Part shown: in pieces, positions 7,148-15,367 of the stretch | Numbering within the stretch: position 1 is the first letter of the stretch | Layout of the letters: each line of letters starts with the position of its first letter | Source: a virus | Length of the DNA: 25,342 nucleotides | IMG/VR virus record: IMGVR_UViG_3300044954_000152 | Location: 1-25,342 of that record | Strand: one strand, 5' to 3' | The notes under the pieces: model-generated | Seen by the model: the letters and a program-made list of their open reading frames with translations, nothing else | Told to the model about the DNA's origin: nothing | The model's database searches: none | Translations under genes and position numbers: made by a program

Positions 7148-8305
7148 ATGGCAAAATCAAAAAGCACAAGTAAAGTGGAATTTGACGCTAAGGGAGATCG
7201 TGATGAATTGATAACTACCCTAGCTACGGAACTTAATAAATCCTCAAAGGATGGAAAAGTTGCATATTTTCTTGACGACCAAGACGATCCATCGACGGTA
7301 ACAGATTGGATTTCGACTGGTTCTTCTATTTTAGATTTGGCTATCAGTAACAGGCCCAAAGGCGGTTTGCCTGTCGGAAGAATGGTCGAATTTAATGGAT
7401 TGGAAGGCACAGGTAAAAGCTTGGTGTCCGCACATATAGTTGCTGACACTCAGAAAAAAGGCGGTGTCGCAGTCGTTATCGATACTGAAAACGCTGCTGC
7501 TCCAGAGTTTTGGGCAGCACTTGGGGTAAATCTCAAGAACTTATTGTATGTTCAGTGTGAGACTGTGGAAGACATCTTCTCTAAGATGGAAGACCTAATT
7601 GCGATAGTAAGAAAGTCTACAAAGAAAAGAATTCTTACTATAATCGTTGACTCAGTTGCTGCCGCATCGACAAAAACTGAACTTGAGAGTGAACACGGTA
7701 AAGATGGTTATGCTACCTCAAAATCTATCATCATAAGCAAAGCTATGAGAAAGATAACCACCATGATAGGTCGCCAACAGGTTTTGATTGTTTACACAAA
7801 TCAACTCAGACAGAACCTTAACGCAATGGCCTTCGGTGACAAATACATCGTATCTGGCGGAAAGGCATTGGCTTACCACTGTTCCGTAAGAGTTCGTCTA
7901 AACAACATGGGTAAATTGAAACGAGACGAGTTGGTGATTGGAAATAAGTGTAAGGCTCAGGTTGTAAAAAACAGAATGGGCCCTCCACACCGAGAAGCAC
8001 AGTTTGACATTTACCATGACAGCGGAATCGCTGATTATGGAAGTTGGTTGGAAGTTCTTAAAACCCACAACATTGTAAAACAAGCCGGTGCTAATTATAG
8101 TTACCAGCGAAATGCCGGTGGCGAACCTGTCAAGTTCATGTCTAAGGAGTTCGTCGGATTGTTAGCCGAGGACGAACCATTAAAAGAAGAACTGTATTCA
8201 AAAATCTGTGAAGCGGTCATAATGAAATACAAAGACCCGAATTCAAAGATTGTAGAAGATGCGGTAGTTGACGAAGACACTGCCGGCGTGGATGCTTCTG
8301 AATAA
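7148..8305 (+). CDS. uvsX: UvsX/RecA-type recombinase
   Basis: 385 residues. The RecA core is clear: Walker A GLEGTGKS (84-91), the catalytic glutamate in VVIDTEN (E114), Walker B ILTIIVDS (D168), the TNQLRQN segment with following loop (217-235), and SGGKALAYHCSVRVRL (236-251), the strand seen in RecA and UvsX. The C-terminal tail is acidic. It forms filaments on SSB-coated DNA for strand exchange and recombination-dependent replication. Downstream of the SSB terminator and eight bases before the 5'-nuclease gene, so it shares a transcript with it. An ATACCTATA sequence at 7134-7142 is one base off the ATAYTTATW motif. It could equally be called RecA; the T4-like setting favours UvsX. Confidence 0.9.
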   Translation: MAKSKSTSKVEFDAKGDRDELITTLATELNKSSKDGKVAYFLDDQDDPSTVTDWISTGSSILDLAISNRPKGGLPVGRMVEFNGLEGTGKSLVSAHIVADTQKKGGVAVVIDTENAAAPEFWAALGVNLKNLLYVQCETVEDIFSKMEDLIAIVRKSTKKRILTIIVDSVAAASTKTELESEHGKDGYATSKSIIISKAMRKITTMIGRQQVLIVYTNQLRQNLNAMAFGDKYIVSGGKALAYHCSVRVRLNNMGKLKRDELVIGNKCKAQVVKNRMGPPHREAQFDIYHDSGIADYGSWLEVLKTHNIVKQAGANYSYQRNAGGEPVKFMSKEFVGLLAEDEPLKEELYSKICEAVIMKYKDPNSKIVEDAVVDEDTAGVDASE

Positions 8306-8313
8306 TAATACCT

Positions 8314-9390
8314 ATGGATGCTCTTAATACTGAGGATAAGAAAAAGCTGTATTCTCTTTTTTCAAACATAAAAGAGGACATGAAATCTGCTAGTTTGAAT
8401 ACGTCTGAGTCTTCAAACGTTCTTATAATAGACGCATTGAATCTGTATCTAAGAGTTTGGTCAGTCGTTCCGTCTATGAACGACGATGGTGTTCATACGG
8501 GCGGCGTCTCCGGATTCCTAAAGAGTCTTGGAGCCGCCGTCCGTTTATTATCTCCAACGAAATGTATCTTGGTATTTGATGGACAAGGCGGAAGCTTAAA
8601 ACGAAGAAAGATATATCCGGATTATAAGAGCAAACGTCGAACTAAAATAAGAATAAATCGGACTTACGTAGATAATTCTTCTCCTGATGAAGAAGAACAG
8701 AATCTTAAAAAACAATTAGTTAGGACGTTAAATTATTTGGATTACTTGCCGGTGACTGTCATGGCGGTGGATAACGTAGAGGCGGATGACGTTATTGCTT
8801 ATTTAGCCTTGGAAAAATTCAAAGACAGTCAGATAACTATAATGTCGTCTGACAAAGACTTTCTTCAACTTGCCAGTGACCGAATAAAGATATGGAGTCC
8901 TGTAAAAAAGAAGTTATATGGTTGTGCGGAACTGTTGCAAGAATATGGTGTAAGCTGCCAAAACTTCATAAATTATAGAATCCTCGAAGGCGACGATAGT
9001 GATAATATAGATGGGATACATGGTGCGGGATTAAAAACTATACTAAAGTGTTTCCCAATTTTCGCTGAACCTAATAGATATACTGTCGAAGAGATTTGTA
9101 ACTACGCTGAAACCCATAAGGGGAAGTATAAATTGTATAATACGATTTTGGAAAATCGTTCCATCCTTGAAAGAAATTACGCATTGATGCAGTTGAATAC
9201 CTCCGAAATGCAGGGATTTACCCAATTACGAGTAAATGAGATTATAGATTCAAATGCAACACGGCTCAACCGATTTGAATTCAGCAAATTAGTCACCGAA
9301 GACAAGATTTGGAATAATATACCTAACTATCAAATATGGTTGTCCGAAAGTTTTGGAAAACTTGATAATTTTGTTAAAGTGGTGAAGTGA
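8314..9390 (+). CDS. rnh: 5'-3' exonuclease / RNase H of the FEN family
   Basis: 358 residues. The acidic residues of the flap-endonuclease family are all present: D40 in VLIIDALN, D89 in LVFDGQ, the NVEADDVIAY cluster (E156, D158, D159), SSDKDFLQL (D180, D182) and GDDSDNI (D227, D230), followed by the helix-hairpin-helix region IDGIHGAGLKTIL. Basic residues at 96-113 (KRRKIYPDYKSKRR) form the helical arch. It removes RNA primers from lagging-strand fragments, like T4 Rnh. The first ~35 residues before the core are polar and may be a binding tail. It follows the recombinase by eight bases and ends just before a bidirectional terminator. Confidence 0.88.
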   Translation: MDALNTEDKKKLYSLFSNIKEDMKSASLNTSESSNVLIIDALNLYLRVWSVVPSMNDDGVHTGGVSGFLKSLGAAVRLLSPTKCILVFDGQGGSLKRRKIYPDYKSKRRTKIRINRTYVDNSSPDEEEQNLKKQLVRTLNYLDYLPVTVMAVDNVEADDVIAYLALEKFKDSQITIMSSDKDFLQLASDRIKIWSPVKKKLYGCAELLQEYGVSCQNFINYRILEGDDSDNIDGIHGAGLKTILKCFPIFAEPNRYTVEEICNYAETHKGKYKLYNTILENRSILERNYALMQLNTSEMQGFTQLRVNEIIDSNATRLNRFEFSKLVTEDKIWNNIPNYQIWLSESFGKLDNFVKVVK

Positions 9391-9431
9391 TTTACTATTT
9401 ATAATCGGAAGCTATACAACCCGTCGGCAAA

Positions 9432-9466
9432 AAGGGCCCGTTCAGAAATGAACGGGCCCTTCGACT
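9432..9466. terminator. Bidirectional terminator between convergent genes
   Basis: A 13-base-pair GC-rich stem (9432-9444 with 9449-9461) closed by a GAAA loop. On the plus strand it is followed by CGACTTTTA, and on the minus strand by TTTTTGCC, so it can end both the 8314 gene and the minus-strand 9478 gene. Confidence 0.88.
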
Positions 9467-9477
9467 TTTATGTTCAA

Positions 9478-10263
9478 TTATTCAACCCAGCCAGGTGGAG
9501 GGGAAGCATATTTTGGAAAACTTTTGGGAAATGCCACTTGACTCGTCCTTGGTTGTATGATTCCCATACTTATCAAAGACTGTCTTGAAGCATAATAGAT
9601 TTCAAATCGTTGAGTTTTTTCTCCACGAGTGAATTCCGTTTTAGTTACTTTACTTTCCTTAGATTTCCCCCAACCGGAACCCATATCAAAAGAACGCACG
9701 TCAGCGACACTTTTACATGACAAACCCTCGGCACCATCAGTCTGCGATAGATAACTTGCGTTTATTGTCTTGCTCGAATATGGTTCTATAGATTTCAGTG
9801 TATATGAAGAGTCGGAACTATCGTTGTTCATGGATATAAGTGTGCTTGTGCTGGTTAAAGTCCAATCTACATAAGGTTGGTGTTCGTCATAAACAATCAC
9901 CCCAATGACTCCACAGTTGGCAATCGAACCGTCATTTTTAGATCCTGCGTAAGACTGTGATTTCTTCACAAATTTAAACGCACCAACTTTTTCATCATTG
10001 TATCTGAACCCTTTTATTCTATATGAAGAATAAGCACCGATGACGTATCCAGAGTCTTCGATGGACGACTGTTCTCCGGTCAATACATTCAAACCGTCTA
10101 CACTTGCAACGGCTAGAATTCGGGAAGGACCGTGATTTTTTATTGATATTTCGTATTCGCTACCTTCTTTGGCTTCGACATACACTTTTCCGTCTTTGTG
10201 GTATTTGGCGACGGAGTTTCCATTCACGAGGATTGATACCTCGGACAATGCATAGTTTAACAT
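9478..10263 (-). CDS. Conserved beta-rich protein of unknown function (lone minus-strand gene)
   Basis: 261 residues, ATG at 10263 reading leftward. Residues 10-140 form a repeated-strand domain with NGNSVAKYHKDGKVYVEAKEG, then ILAVASVDGLNVLTG, then GYVIGAYSSYRIKGFR and NCGVIGVIVYDE. I have a sense of this pattern from uncharacterised bacterial and phage proteins, but know no function. The second half is Ser/Thr-rich and ends in PPPGWVE. No signal peptide or membrane segment. It is transcribed against all neighbours, lies between a bidirectional terminator and its own upstream ATACTTATA motif, and so is an independent unit. A late or virion-associated role is possible but unproven. Confidence 0.78.
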   Translation of the reverse strand: MLNYALSEVSILVNGNSVAKYHKDGKVYVEAKEGSEYEISIKNHGPSRILAVASVDGLNVLTGEQSSIEDSGYVIGAYSSYRIKGFRYNDEKVGAFKFVKKSQSYAGSKNDGSIANCGVIGVIVYDEHQPYVDWTLTSTSTLISMNNDSSDSSYTLKSIEPYSSKTINASYLSQTDGAEGLSCKSVADVRSFDMGSGWGKSKESKVTKTEFTRGEKTQRFEIYYASRQSLISMGIIQPRTSQVAFPKSFPKYASPPPGWVE

Positions 10264-10312
10264 AGTTTTTATCTTTCTCTTTATGAAAGCTGGTCATACA
10301 CCAGATTCCGAG

Positions 10313-10321
10313 TATAAGTAT
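10313..10321 (-). promoter_or_regulatory. ATACTTATA motif for the minus-strand gene
   Basis: Read on the minus strand, ATACTTATA lies 49 bases before the start of the 9478-10263 gene, inside the 114-base divergent gap. It supports the idea that ATAYTTATW marks promoters, because its orientation follows the gene. Confidence 0.45.
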
Positions 10322-10377
10322 GGCGGAAATGTTAAAAAAATTTGTATATTTTCTAGTGGGTGTTAACATTGTGACAC

Positions 10378-11760
10378 ATGGAAACTAAAATTATAGATAA
10401 CCTAAAGAAATTTGGAGCGGAGTTCCAACTAAAGTGCATATCAAGTCTTTTAAGCGACAAGTCTTTCTTGGAAAGAATTTCTGACATAGTAGATCCCTCC
10501 AGTTTTGAATCCGATGCTCACCAGTGGATAGTAAAGACCATTATAGAATACTTTTTGAAATACAAGGATGTGCCGACACTGAATGTATTTAAAGTTCAAG
10601 TGGATACTATTGAGGTGGAACTCCTAAAGAAGTCGGTTGTAGAACAATTGAAAGTGGTATATCAAAAAATCAGTGACAGCGATATAACTTTCGTAAAAGA
10701 ACAATACTTGGAATTTTGTAAGAACCAGAAGATGAAAAGCGCTATTATGGATAGCGTGGATTTGATAAAATCTGGTGAATACGATAAAATCTCTCACGTC
10801 GTTCAAGATGCCTTGAAGGCTGGTATGGAAAGAAACGTCGGGCATTCTTATATGACTGATGTTGAAGCACGTATGTCGGTCATGGCTAGAAACACCACCA
10901 AAACAAATTGGGTCGAAATCGACTCCATAATGGATGGTGGCTTGGCTCCAGGAGAACTTGGAGTTATAACCGCGTGTGCTGGTTCCGGTAAGAGTTGGGT
11001 ATTGTCGAAGATAGGTGCGGAAACGATGAAACAAGGCAAGAACGTAGTTCACTTTACTCTTGAGTTGAATGAAAATTACGTCGGACTAAGATACGATGCG
11101 TGCTTTACTGGAATAGATTTCCAAAATGTAAGGAAGAACATAGATATAGTTAAGGCCAAAATCTCTCAGGTTCCCGGAAAACTGATTATAAAATACTTCC
11201 CAATAAAAACTGTCTCGGCTCACAATCTTAAACTCCACATTGAGAGAATACAGATGCTTGGAACAAAGGTCGATTTGGTTATAGTCGATTATGCGGATAT
11301 TTTGAGGCCAAGTTTGTCGGAAAAGAACAGTAACAGTTATAGTGAAGCTGGCGGTATTTACGAAGAACTCCGTGGAGTTGCAGGAGAACTTCAAATTCCA
11401 ATTTGGACGGCGTCACAGAGCAATCGTGCCGCAATGGATGAAGATATTATTCAGGCCAATAATATCTCCGACAGTTACAGAAAGATAATGACCGCTGACT
11501 TCGTTATGAGTTTGTCTCGTAAGGTAAACGACAAGGTAAGTAACACGGCGAGATTCCATATAATTAAAAACCGATTCGGTCCTGACGGAATGACGTTCCC
11601 AAGCCGAATGAACGCCGGTTGTGGCGACATCCAAATATTCTCAGAATCTTCACGGGAAGGAATCGCTGCAATATCCGAAATGAATGAGGGAGAAAACATT
11701 GTTAAGAAAATGATTTCTAACAAATGGAAGTCACACATGGGTTCGGATGATGACGAATAA
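10378..11760 (+). CDS. 41: Replicative DNA helicase, gp41/DnaB type
   Basis: 460 residues, the size of T4 gp41. An N-terminal helical domain (1-150) precedes the RecA-like motor: Walker A ACAGSGKS (199-206), a LELNENYVGLRYD helix start, Walker B VDLVIVDYAD (D304), the TASQSNR motif (344-350) and FHIIKNRFGPDG, which holds the basic residues of the arginine-finger region. It would form a hexamer that unwinds DNA ahead of the polymerase. The first glycine of Walker A is Ala199. The C-terminus is acidic (GSDDDE). Its start has no clear ribosome binding site. It is separated from the next gene by 117 bases. Confidence 0.9.
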   Translation: METKIIDNLKKFGAEFQLKCISSLLSDKSFLERISDIVDPSSFESDAHQWIVKTIIEYFLKYKDVPTLNVFKVQVDTIEVELLKKSVVEQLKVVYQKISDSDITFVKEQYLEFCKNQKMKSAIMDSVDLIKSGEYDKISHVVQDALKAGMERNVGHSYMTDVEARMSVMARNTTKTNWVEIDSIMDGGLAPGELGVITACAGSGKSWVLSKIGAETMKQGKNVVHFTLELNENYVGLRYDACFTGIDFQNVRKNIDIVKAKISQVPGKLIIKYFPIKTVSAHNLKLHIERIQMLGTKVDLVIVDYADILRPSLSEKNSNSYSEAGGIYEELRGVAGELQIPIWTASQSNRAAMDEDIIQANNISDSYRKIMTADFVMSLSRKVNDKVSNTARFHIIKNRFGPDGMTFPSRMNAGCGDIQIFSESSREGIAAISEMNEGENIVKKMISNKWKSHMGSDDDE

Positions 11761-11824
11761 TTCACTATCAATTTATTTTGAAAAACACAAATATATTTTG
11801 CTAAAAAGTTTTTAACAAAGTGAC

Positions 11825-11877
11825 GATAATCAAAAAATTGACAATAATTATTTTTCACAAAAGGAATAAAGTTTAGT
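11825..11877 (+). promoter_or_regulatory. Probable promoter region of the RNR gene with ribosome binding site
   Basis: The very AT-rich gap holds GATAAT (11825-11830), TTGACA (11838-11843) and AAGGAAT shortly before ATG 11878. The TTGACA box has no good -10 at 16-18 bases, so the exact promoter is unclear. AAGGA (11860-11864) is one of the better Shine-Dalgarno candidates of the window. Confidence 0.35.
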
Positions 11878-13851
11878 ATGACAGAAATTATTACGCAGGA
11901 TTTTTTAAAGAGGTATAAAAACAAACAACCAAATTGGGGATTCGGTGAACTTGGATATATAGTTTACAAGAGAACCTATTCAAGAATAAAAGAAGACGGC
12001 AATTCAGAAGAATGGTGGGAAACCGTTGCTAGATGCATAAACGGTGCTCAGAAAATCGGAGCCAAATACACCAAATCAGAAGCAGAACGTTTGTATGATT
12101 TGGTTTTTAATCTGAAATGCAACTTCGCGGGAAGAATGCTCTGGCAATTGGGCACATCCACTGTTGATCGATTTGGTGCTAACAGTCTATTGAACTGTTG
12201 GTATGTTTCCATGAAAGAACCAAAGGCATTTTTGTTTCTTTTTGAGAATTTGATGCTTGGTGGTGGTGTTGGTTTTAGCGTTCGTAGAGAGGACGTTCAC
12301 GAACTTCCAAAAGTCTTAAAGGGCGCCGGTGCCATTCACAAGAATACAAAGGACGCTGATTTTATCGTTCCTGACACTCGTGAGGGTTGGGTAAAATTGT
12401 TAGAACACACGTTGAACGCCTTTTACGTCACCGGAAAACCATTCACTTACTCAACCATTTTGGTGAGAGGCGCTGGCGAGGTGATAAATGGATTCGGTGG
12501 AAAAGCGTCCGGCCCAGGAATCCTTGTAGAAGGAATCACAAAAATCTGCAAAATATTTTCCGAACGGGAAGGCAAGAAATTGAGAAGCATAGATGTTCTT
12601 GATATATGTAACATTATCGGAAGCATTGTGGTTGCCGGAAACGTCCGTCGGTCAGCCGAAATTGCGCTTGGTGACCCTGACGACATACTCTATTTGAGAG
12701 CGAAGAATTGGTCTAAACAAAATATTCCAAACTGGCGGGGAATGTCTAATAACACTATTTACGTGGACGACTATGAACATATCATGCCTGAGGTTTGGAC
12801 TAATGGATATGTTGTAAATCCGGAAACAGAACACGCAGACGGCGAACCGTATGGATTTTTCAATCTTCCTCTTTCTCAAAAATATGGAAGGCTTATTGAC
12901 GGACCAATGAAGAACAATTCGATGTATCCATCCGACATGGATAATGTAATTGGCACCAATCCATGTGGAGAAATATCATTGGCGGATTATGAATGTTGTA
13001 ATTTGTCGGAATTGTATCTAAACAACATTACTTCCAAGGAAGAACTTTTTGATGCAGCAAAGTTGCTCTACAAGACTCAGAAGGCTATCGCTGCACTCAA
13101 CTTCATTCACGATGAAACCAACAAGATAGTTCATAAAAACATGAGACTTGGATTGGGCGTCACCGGCGTATGTCAGTCGCTTGATAAAGTTGATTGGTTG
13201 GATGAGTGTTATGTCAAACTTAGAAAATTTGACAAGGAGTGGAGTAAAGAACGTGGTTGGCCAGAAAGTGTAAAGTTGACCACAATAAAACCGTCAGGAA
13301 CTCTTTCTATATTGGGTGGTGCTACTCCAGGAATCCATCCTGCTTATAGCGAGTATTATTACAGAACGATCAGACTCTCAAGCACCGATCCTTTGGTGAC
13401 TATTTGTAAGGATTCTGGCTACCGTTGTGAATATCTGTTGAGAAATGATGGCACAGAAGACCACGGCACGGTGGTTGTCTACTTCCCATGTAAATCCACC
13501 AATGAATCTATTTTGGCGAAGGACATGGGAGTAATAAATCAGTTGGAATTGGTTAAGAAGTTACAACGACTGTGGAGCGATAACTCGGTCAGTGTGACTG
13601 CTTACTACTCTATGGAAGAATTGAATCATCTCAAAGATTGGTTGAAAGAAAATTTCCAAAAAAATGTCAAGAGTCTGAGTTTCTTGTTAAGAAAAGAACA
13701 TGGATTCAAACAGGCCCCATACCAAGAAATAACCAAGGAACAATACGCTTCTGCTTCGGCAAATCTTAAAAGACCGTCTCACAAATCCATTTCCTCGGGG
13801 GAAACCATTCAAGGGATTGAATGTGAAGGTGGAATTTGCCCAATAAGATAA
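11878..13851 (+). CDS. nrdJ: Adenosylcobalamin-dependent ribonucleoside-triphosphate reductase (class II, monomeric)
   Basis: 657 residues, somewhat shorter than the Lactobacillus enzyme (about 740). Active-site signatures: LLNCWYVS with C107 and ECCNLSE with C373/C374 (the redox pair region), NPCGEIS with C363 and E365 (thiyl radical cysteine and general base), KPSGTLSILGGATPGIHP (472-488), and the C-terminal CEGGICPIR whose cysteine pair (C649, C654) passes electrons from thioredoxin. It makes deoxynucleotides directly from triphosphates, using vitamin B12 and no oxygen, and needs no second subunit. In phages it frees DNA synthesis from host supply. A CobS/CobT-like pair lies 2.6 kb downstream, which may or may not be related to cofactor supply. 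Confidence 0.93.
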   Translation: MTEIITQDFLKRYKNKQPNWGFGELGYIVYKRTYSRIKEDGNSEEWWETVARCINGAQKIGAKYTKSEAERLYDLVFNLKCNFAGRMLWQLGTSTVDRFGANSLLNCWYVSMKEPKAFLFLFENLMLGGGVGFSVRREDVHELPKVLKGAGAIHKNTKDADFIVPDTREGWVKLLEHTLNAFYVTGKPFTYSTILVRGAGEVINGFGGKASGPGILVEGITKICKIFSEREGKKLRSIDVLDICNIIGSIVVAGNVRRSAEIALGDPDDILYLRAKNWSKQNIPNWRGMSNNTIYVDDYEHIMPEVWTNGYVVNPETEHADGEPYGFFNLPLSQKYGRLIDGPMKNNSMYPSDMDNVIGTNPCGEISLADYECCNLSELYLNNITSKEELFDAAKLLYKTQKAIAALNFIHDETNKIVHKNMRLGLGVTGVCQSLDKVDWLDECYVKLRKFDKEWSKERGWPESVKLTTIKPSGTLSILGGATPGIHPAYSEYYYRTIRLSSTDPLVTICKDSGYRCEYLLRNDGTEDHGTVVVYFPCKSTNESILAKDMGVINQLELVKKLQRLWSDNSVSVTAYYSMEELNHLKDWLKENFQKNVKSLSFLLRKEHGFKQAPYQEITKEQYASASANLKRPSHKSISSGETIQGIECEGGICPIR

Positions 13852-13880
13852 TAAATTCTCGACTTTATTATTATAAATTA

Positions 13881-13889
13881 ATACTTATT
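13881..13889 (+). promoter_or_regulatory. ATACTTATT motif before the PAS gene
   Basis: ATACTTATT followed by GATAAC ends 11 bases before ATG 13901. The extended form ATACTTATT(A/G)ATAAC recurs on the minus strand at 20289-20297 with nearly the same spacing (12 bases) to that gene's start. A TATAAATT close to the T4 late box lies just upstream at 13872-13879. Confidence 0.5.
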
Positions 13890-13900
13890 GATAACTGTGT

Positions 13901-14515
13901 ATGTTTGAACCTACGTTAGAAAATATCGTATCAGCCTTAACTATTATTGGATTGTTAGCTAAAGGAGGTTGGGTGGTTTTCAAGTTCGCTCGAAAACAAT
14001 ACTTAAATCTAACTCGTGTTCACGACCAAGTTGACAAAATCTTCAAAGAAATAATCCCTAACGGCGGAGGATCTATAAAAGATAAGGTCAATTTCATGTC
14101 GAAAGAGATAATAACCAACACAAAAATGACTGAACAGATATTCCATCGCCAACGATGGATGATGGATCATCGGGCTGAAGCTATATTTGAGGCTCAACTG
14201 TCTGGGGAATATTTTTGGGTAAATAAACCTTATTGCAAGTTGGTCGGAAGGGATTCTTCTCACTTACTTGGTCATAATTGGAAAAATACTATCTTAGAAG
14301 AAGATCGTGAAAGAGTGGTTTCAAATTGGGAAGCAAGCGTAAAGGATGAAAGGAACTTCGAGGACGAATATAGAATTATTATGCCTGACGGAAAGATCAT
14401 CAAAGTCGTCTGTTCAGCTAATCCGGTTTGTGGGCATGGATATATAGGAAGTCTCCAGTTAGCCACAGATGCGTGTGTTTCTTGCCCGGCTCATAAAGAC
14501 GAAAAAAAGTTGTAA
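13901..14515 (+). CDS. Membrane-anchored PAS-domain protein
   Basis: 204 residues. An N-terminal hydrophobic helix (about 9-28, IVSALTIIGLLAKGGWVVFKF) probably anchors it in the membrane, followed by a helical stretch with EIIPNGGGSIKDKVNFM (50-66). Residues ~85-190 form a PAS fold of the common type: IFEAQLSGEYFWVNKPYCKLVG, then LLGHNWKNTILEEDRERV, EYRIIMPDGKIIKV and a closing GYIGSLQLATDA. PAS domains bind small ligands or mediate contacts. No kinase, cyclase or other output domain follows; the protein ends in a C-x2-C stretch and a charged tail. A sensor or a decoy partner for a host signalling protein is conceivable; this is inference. Confidence 0.82.
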   Translation: MFEPTLENIVSALTIIGLLAKGGWVVFKFARKQYLNLTRVHDQVDKIFKEIIPNGGGSIKDKVNFMSKEIITNTKMTEQIFHRQRWMMDHRAEAIFEAQLSGEYFWVNKPYCKLVGRDSSHLLGHNWKNTILEEDRERVVSNWEASVKDERNFEDEYRIIMPDGKIIKVVCSANPVCGHGYIGSLQLATDACVSCPAHKDEKKL

Positions 14516-14545
14516 TATTAAGTTTTCTTGATAGATTGGAACTTA

Positions 14546-15337
14546 ATGACAGTTCCAAAAAATAAGGAAGCCCCATTTATCAAAGAGAAGGTTTATCTAA
14601 GACAGATAAACAAGAATGTGGCTAAAGAGATGATTGTAAAAAATCATTACACCCACAAATGGAGTCTTTGTCAGGTTGCCTACGGTGTATATTACAAATC
14701 TGAATCCGATAATAAATATTTCGATGGTGAAGGAGTCGGTGACACCTTAATAGGCTGTTTGATATACGGTCAGCCTGTAGGTCGAAGTGCCGCAGCCTCT
14801 TTATCAGAATTACTATCCATAGACGAAGTATTTGAGTTAACTCGACTTTTTATACATGATGGGTATGGTAGAAACATAGAAAGTTACAGCATAACCCAAT
14901 CCTTCAAGTTGTTAAATAAAGAGTTCCCAAAAATAAAGGCCGTGTTAAGCTATGCGGATGGAGAACAAGGTCATGCGGGGGTGATATACCAAGCAACCGG
15001 ATTTTTGTATCAAGGGAATTCCTCATTAGCTTTAATGCCTAATTATAGTTTAAGTTTAAGTGGTCCACCTGATTACAATTGGATGCATAGTAGGTCTGTA
15101 ACGTCTAAGTGGGGAAGTTGTAATATAGAACATTTAAAAAACTGTATAGGAAAGACGTTTTGGTTAAAAAAGGAGTCTACCAAACACCGATATGTAATTT
15201 TTATAGGAAACAAGAAGGAGAAACGAACCCTCCAAAAGAGTTTAAAACACCCAATCCTTCCATACCCAAAGTCCTGTAATTATGTGGAGGAAATTAGAGA
15301 AATTCCTGTCGAACCCAAAACGAACAATTTTTTCTAA
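14546..15337 (+). CDS. Mom-family-like protein (candidate DNA base modification, GNAT-related)
   Basis: 263 residues from ATG 14546; a TTG at 14528 would add six. The order of motifs fits phage proteins annotated as Mom family (Mu Mom turns adenine into a carbamoylmethylated form): IVKNHYTHKW (30-39), YGVYY then LIGCLIYGQPVGR (68-80), ELTRLFIHDGYGRNIESYSITQSF (97-120), and VLSYADGEQGHAGVIYQATGF (133-153) with a following YQG. These form the acyl-CoA-binding-like core known for GNAT folds. The C-terminal ~90 residues are basic and could bind DNA. Mom proteins protect phage DNA from restriction. Whether this one is active cannot be judged from sequence. Confidence 0.75.
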   Translation: MTVPKNKEAPFIKEKVYLRQINKNVAKEMIVKNHYTHKWSLCQVAYGVYYKSESDNKYFDGEGVGDTLIGCLIYGQPVGRSAAASLSELLSIDEVFELTRLFIHDGYGRNIESYSITQSFKLLNKEFPKIKAVLSYADGEQGHAGVIYQATGFLYQGNSSLALMPNYSLSLSGPPDYNWMHSRSVTSKWGSCNIEHLKNCIGKTFWLKKESTKHRYVIFIGNKKEKRTLQKSLKHPILPYPKSCNYVEEIREIPVEPKTNNFF

Positions 15338-15355
15338 AGATTGTATTTTACATCG

Positions 15356-15364
15356 ATATTTATA
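15356..15364 (+). promoter_or_regulatory. ATATTTATA motif before the 15368 gene
   Basis: ATATTTATA ends three bases before ATG 15368, the same close spacing as at 5210-5218. It decides for ATG 15368 over the upstream TTG at 15341. Confidence 0.4.
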
Positions 15365-15367
15365 CAC

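Noticed and set aside
9395-9403. CTATTTATA just after the 8314 gene as another promoter motif
   Set aside because: No plus-strand gene follows, and on the minus strand it lies downstream of the gene end; probably chance in AT-rich DNA.
12387-12602. Plus-strand open frame of 71 codons inside the RNR gene
   Set aside because: Basic, low-sense protein wholly inside a strongly conserved gene; a shadow frame.
13849-13870. Hairpin TAATAAA...TTTATTA after the RNR gene
   Set aside because: Only seven A/T pairs with an 8-base loop and no T-run; too weak for a terminator.
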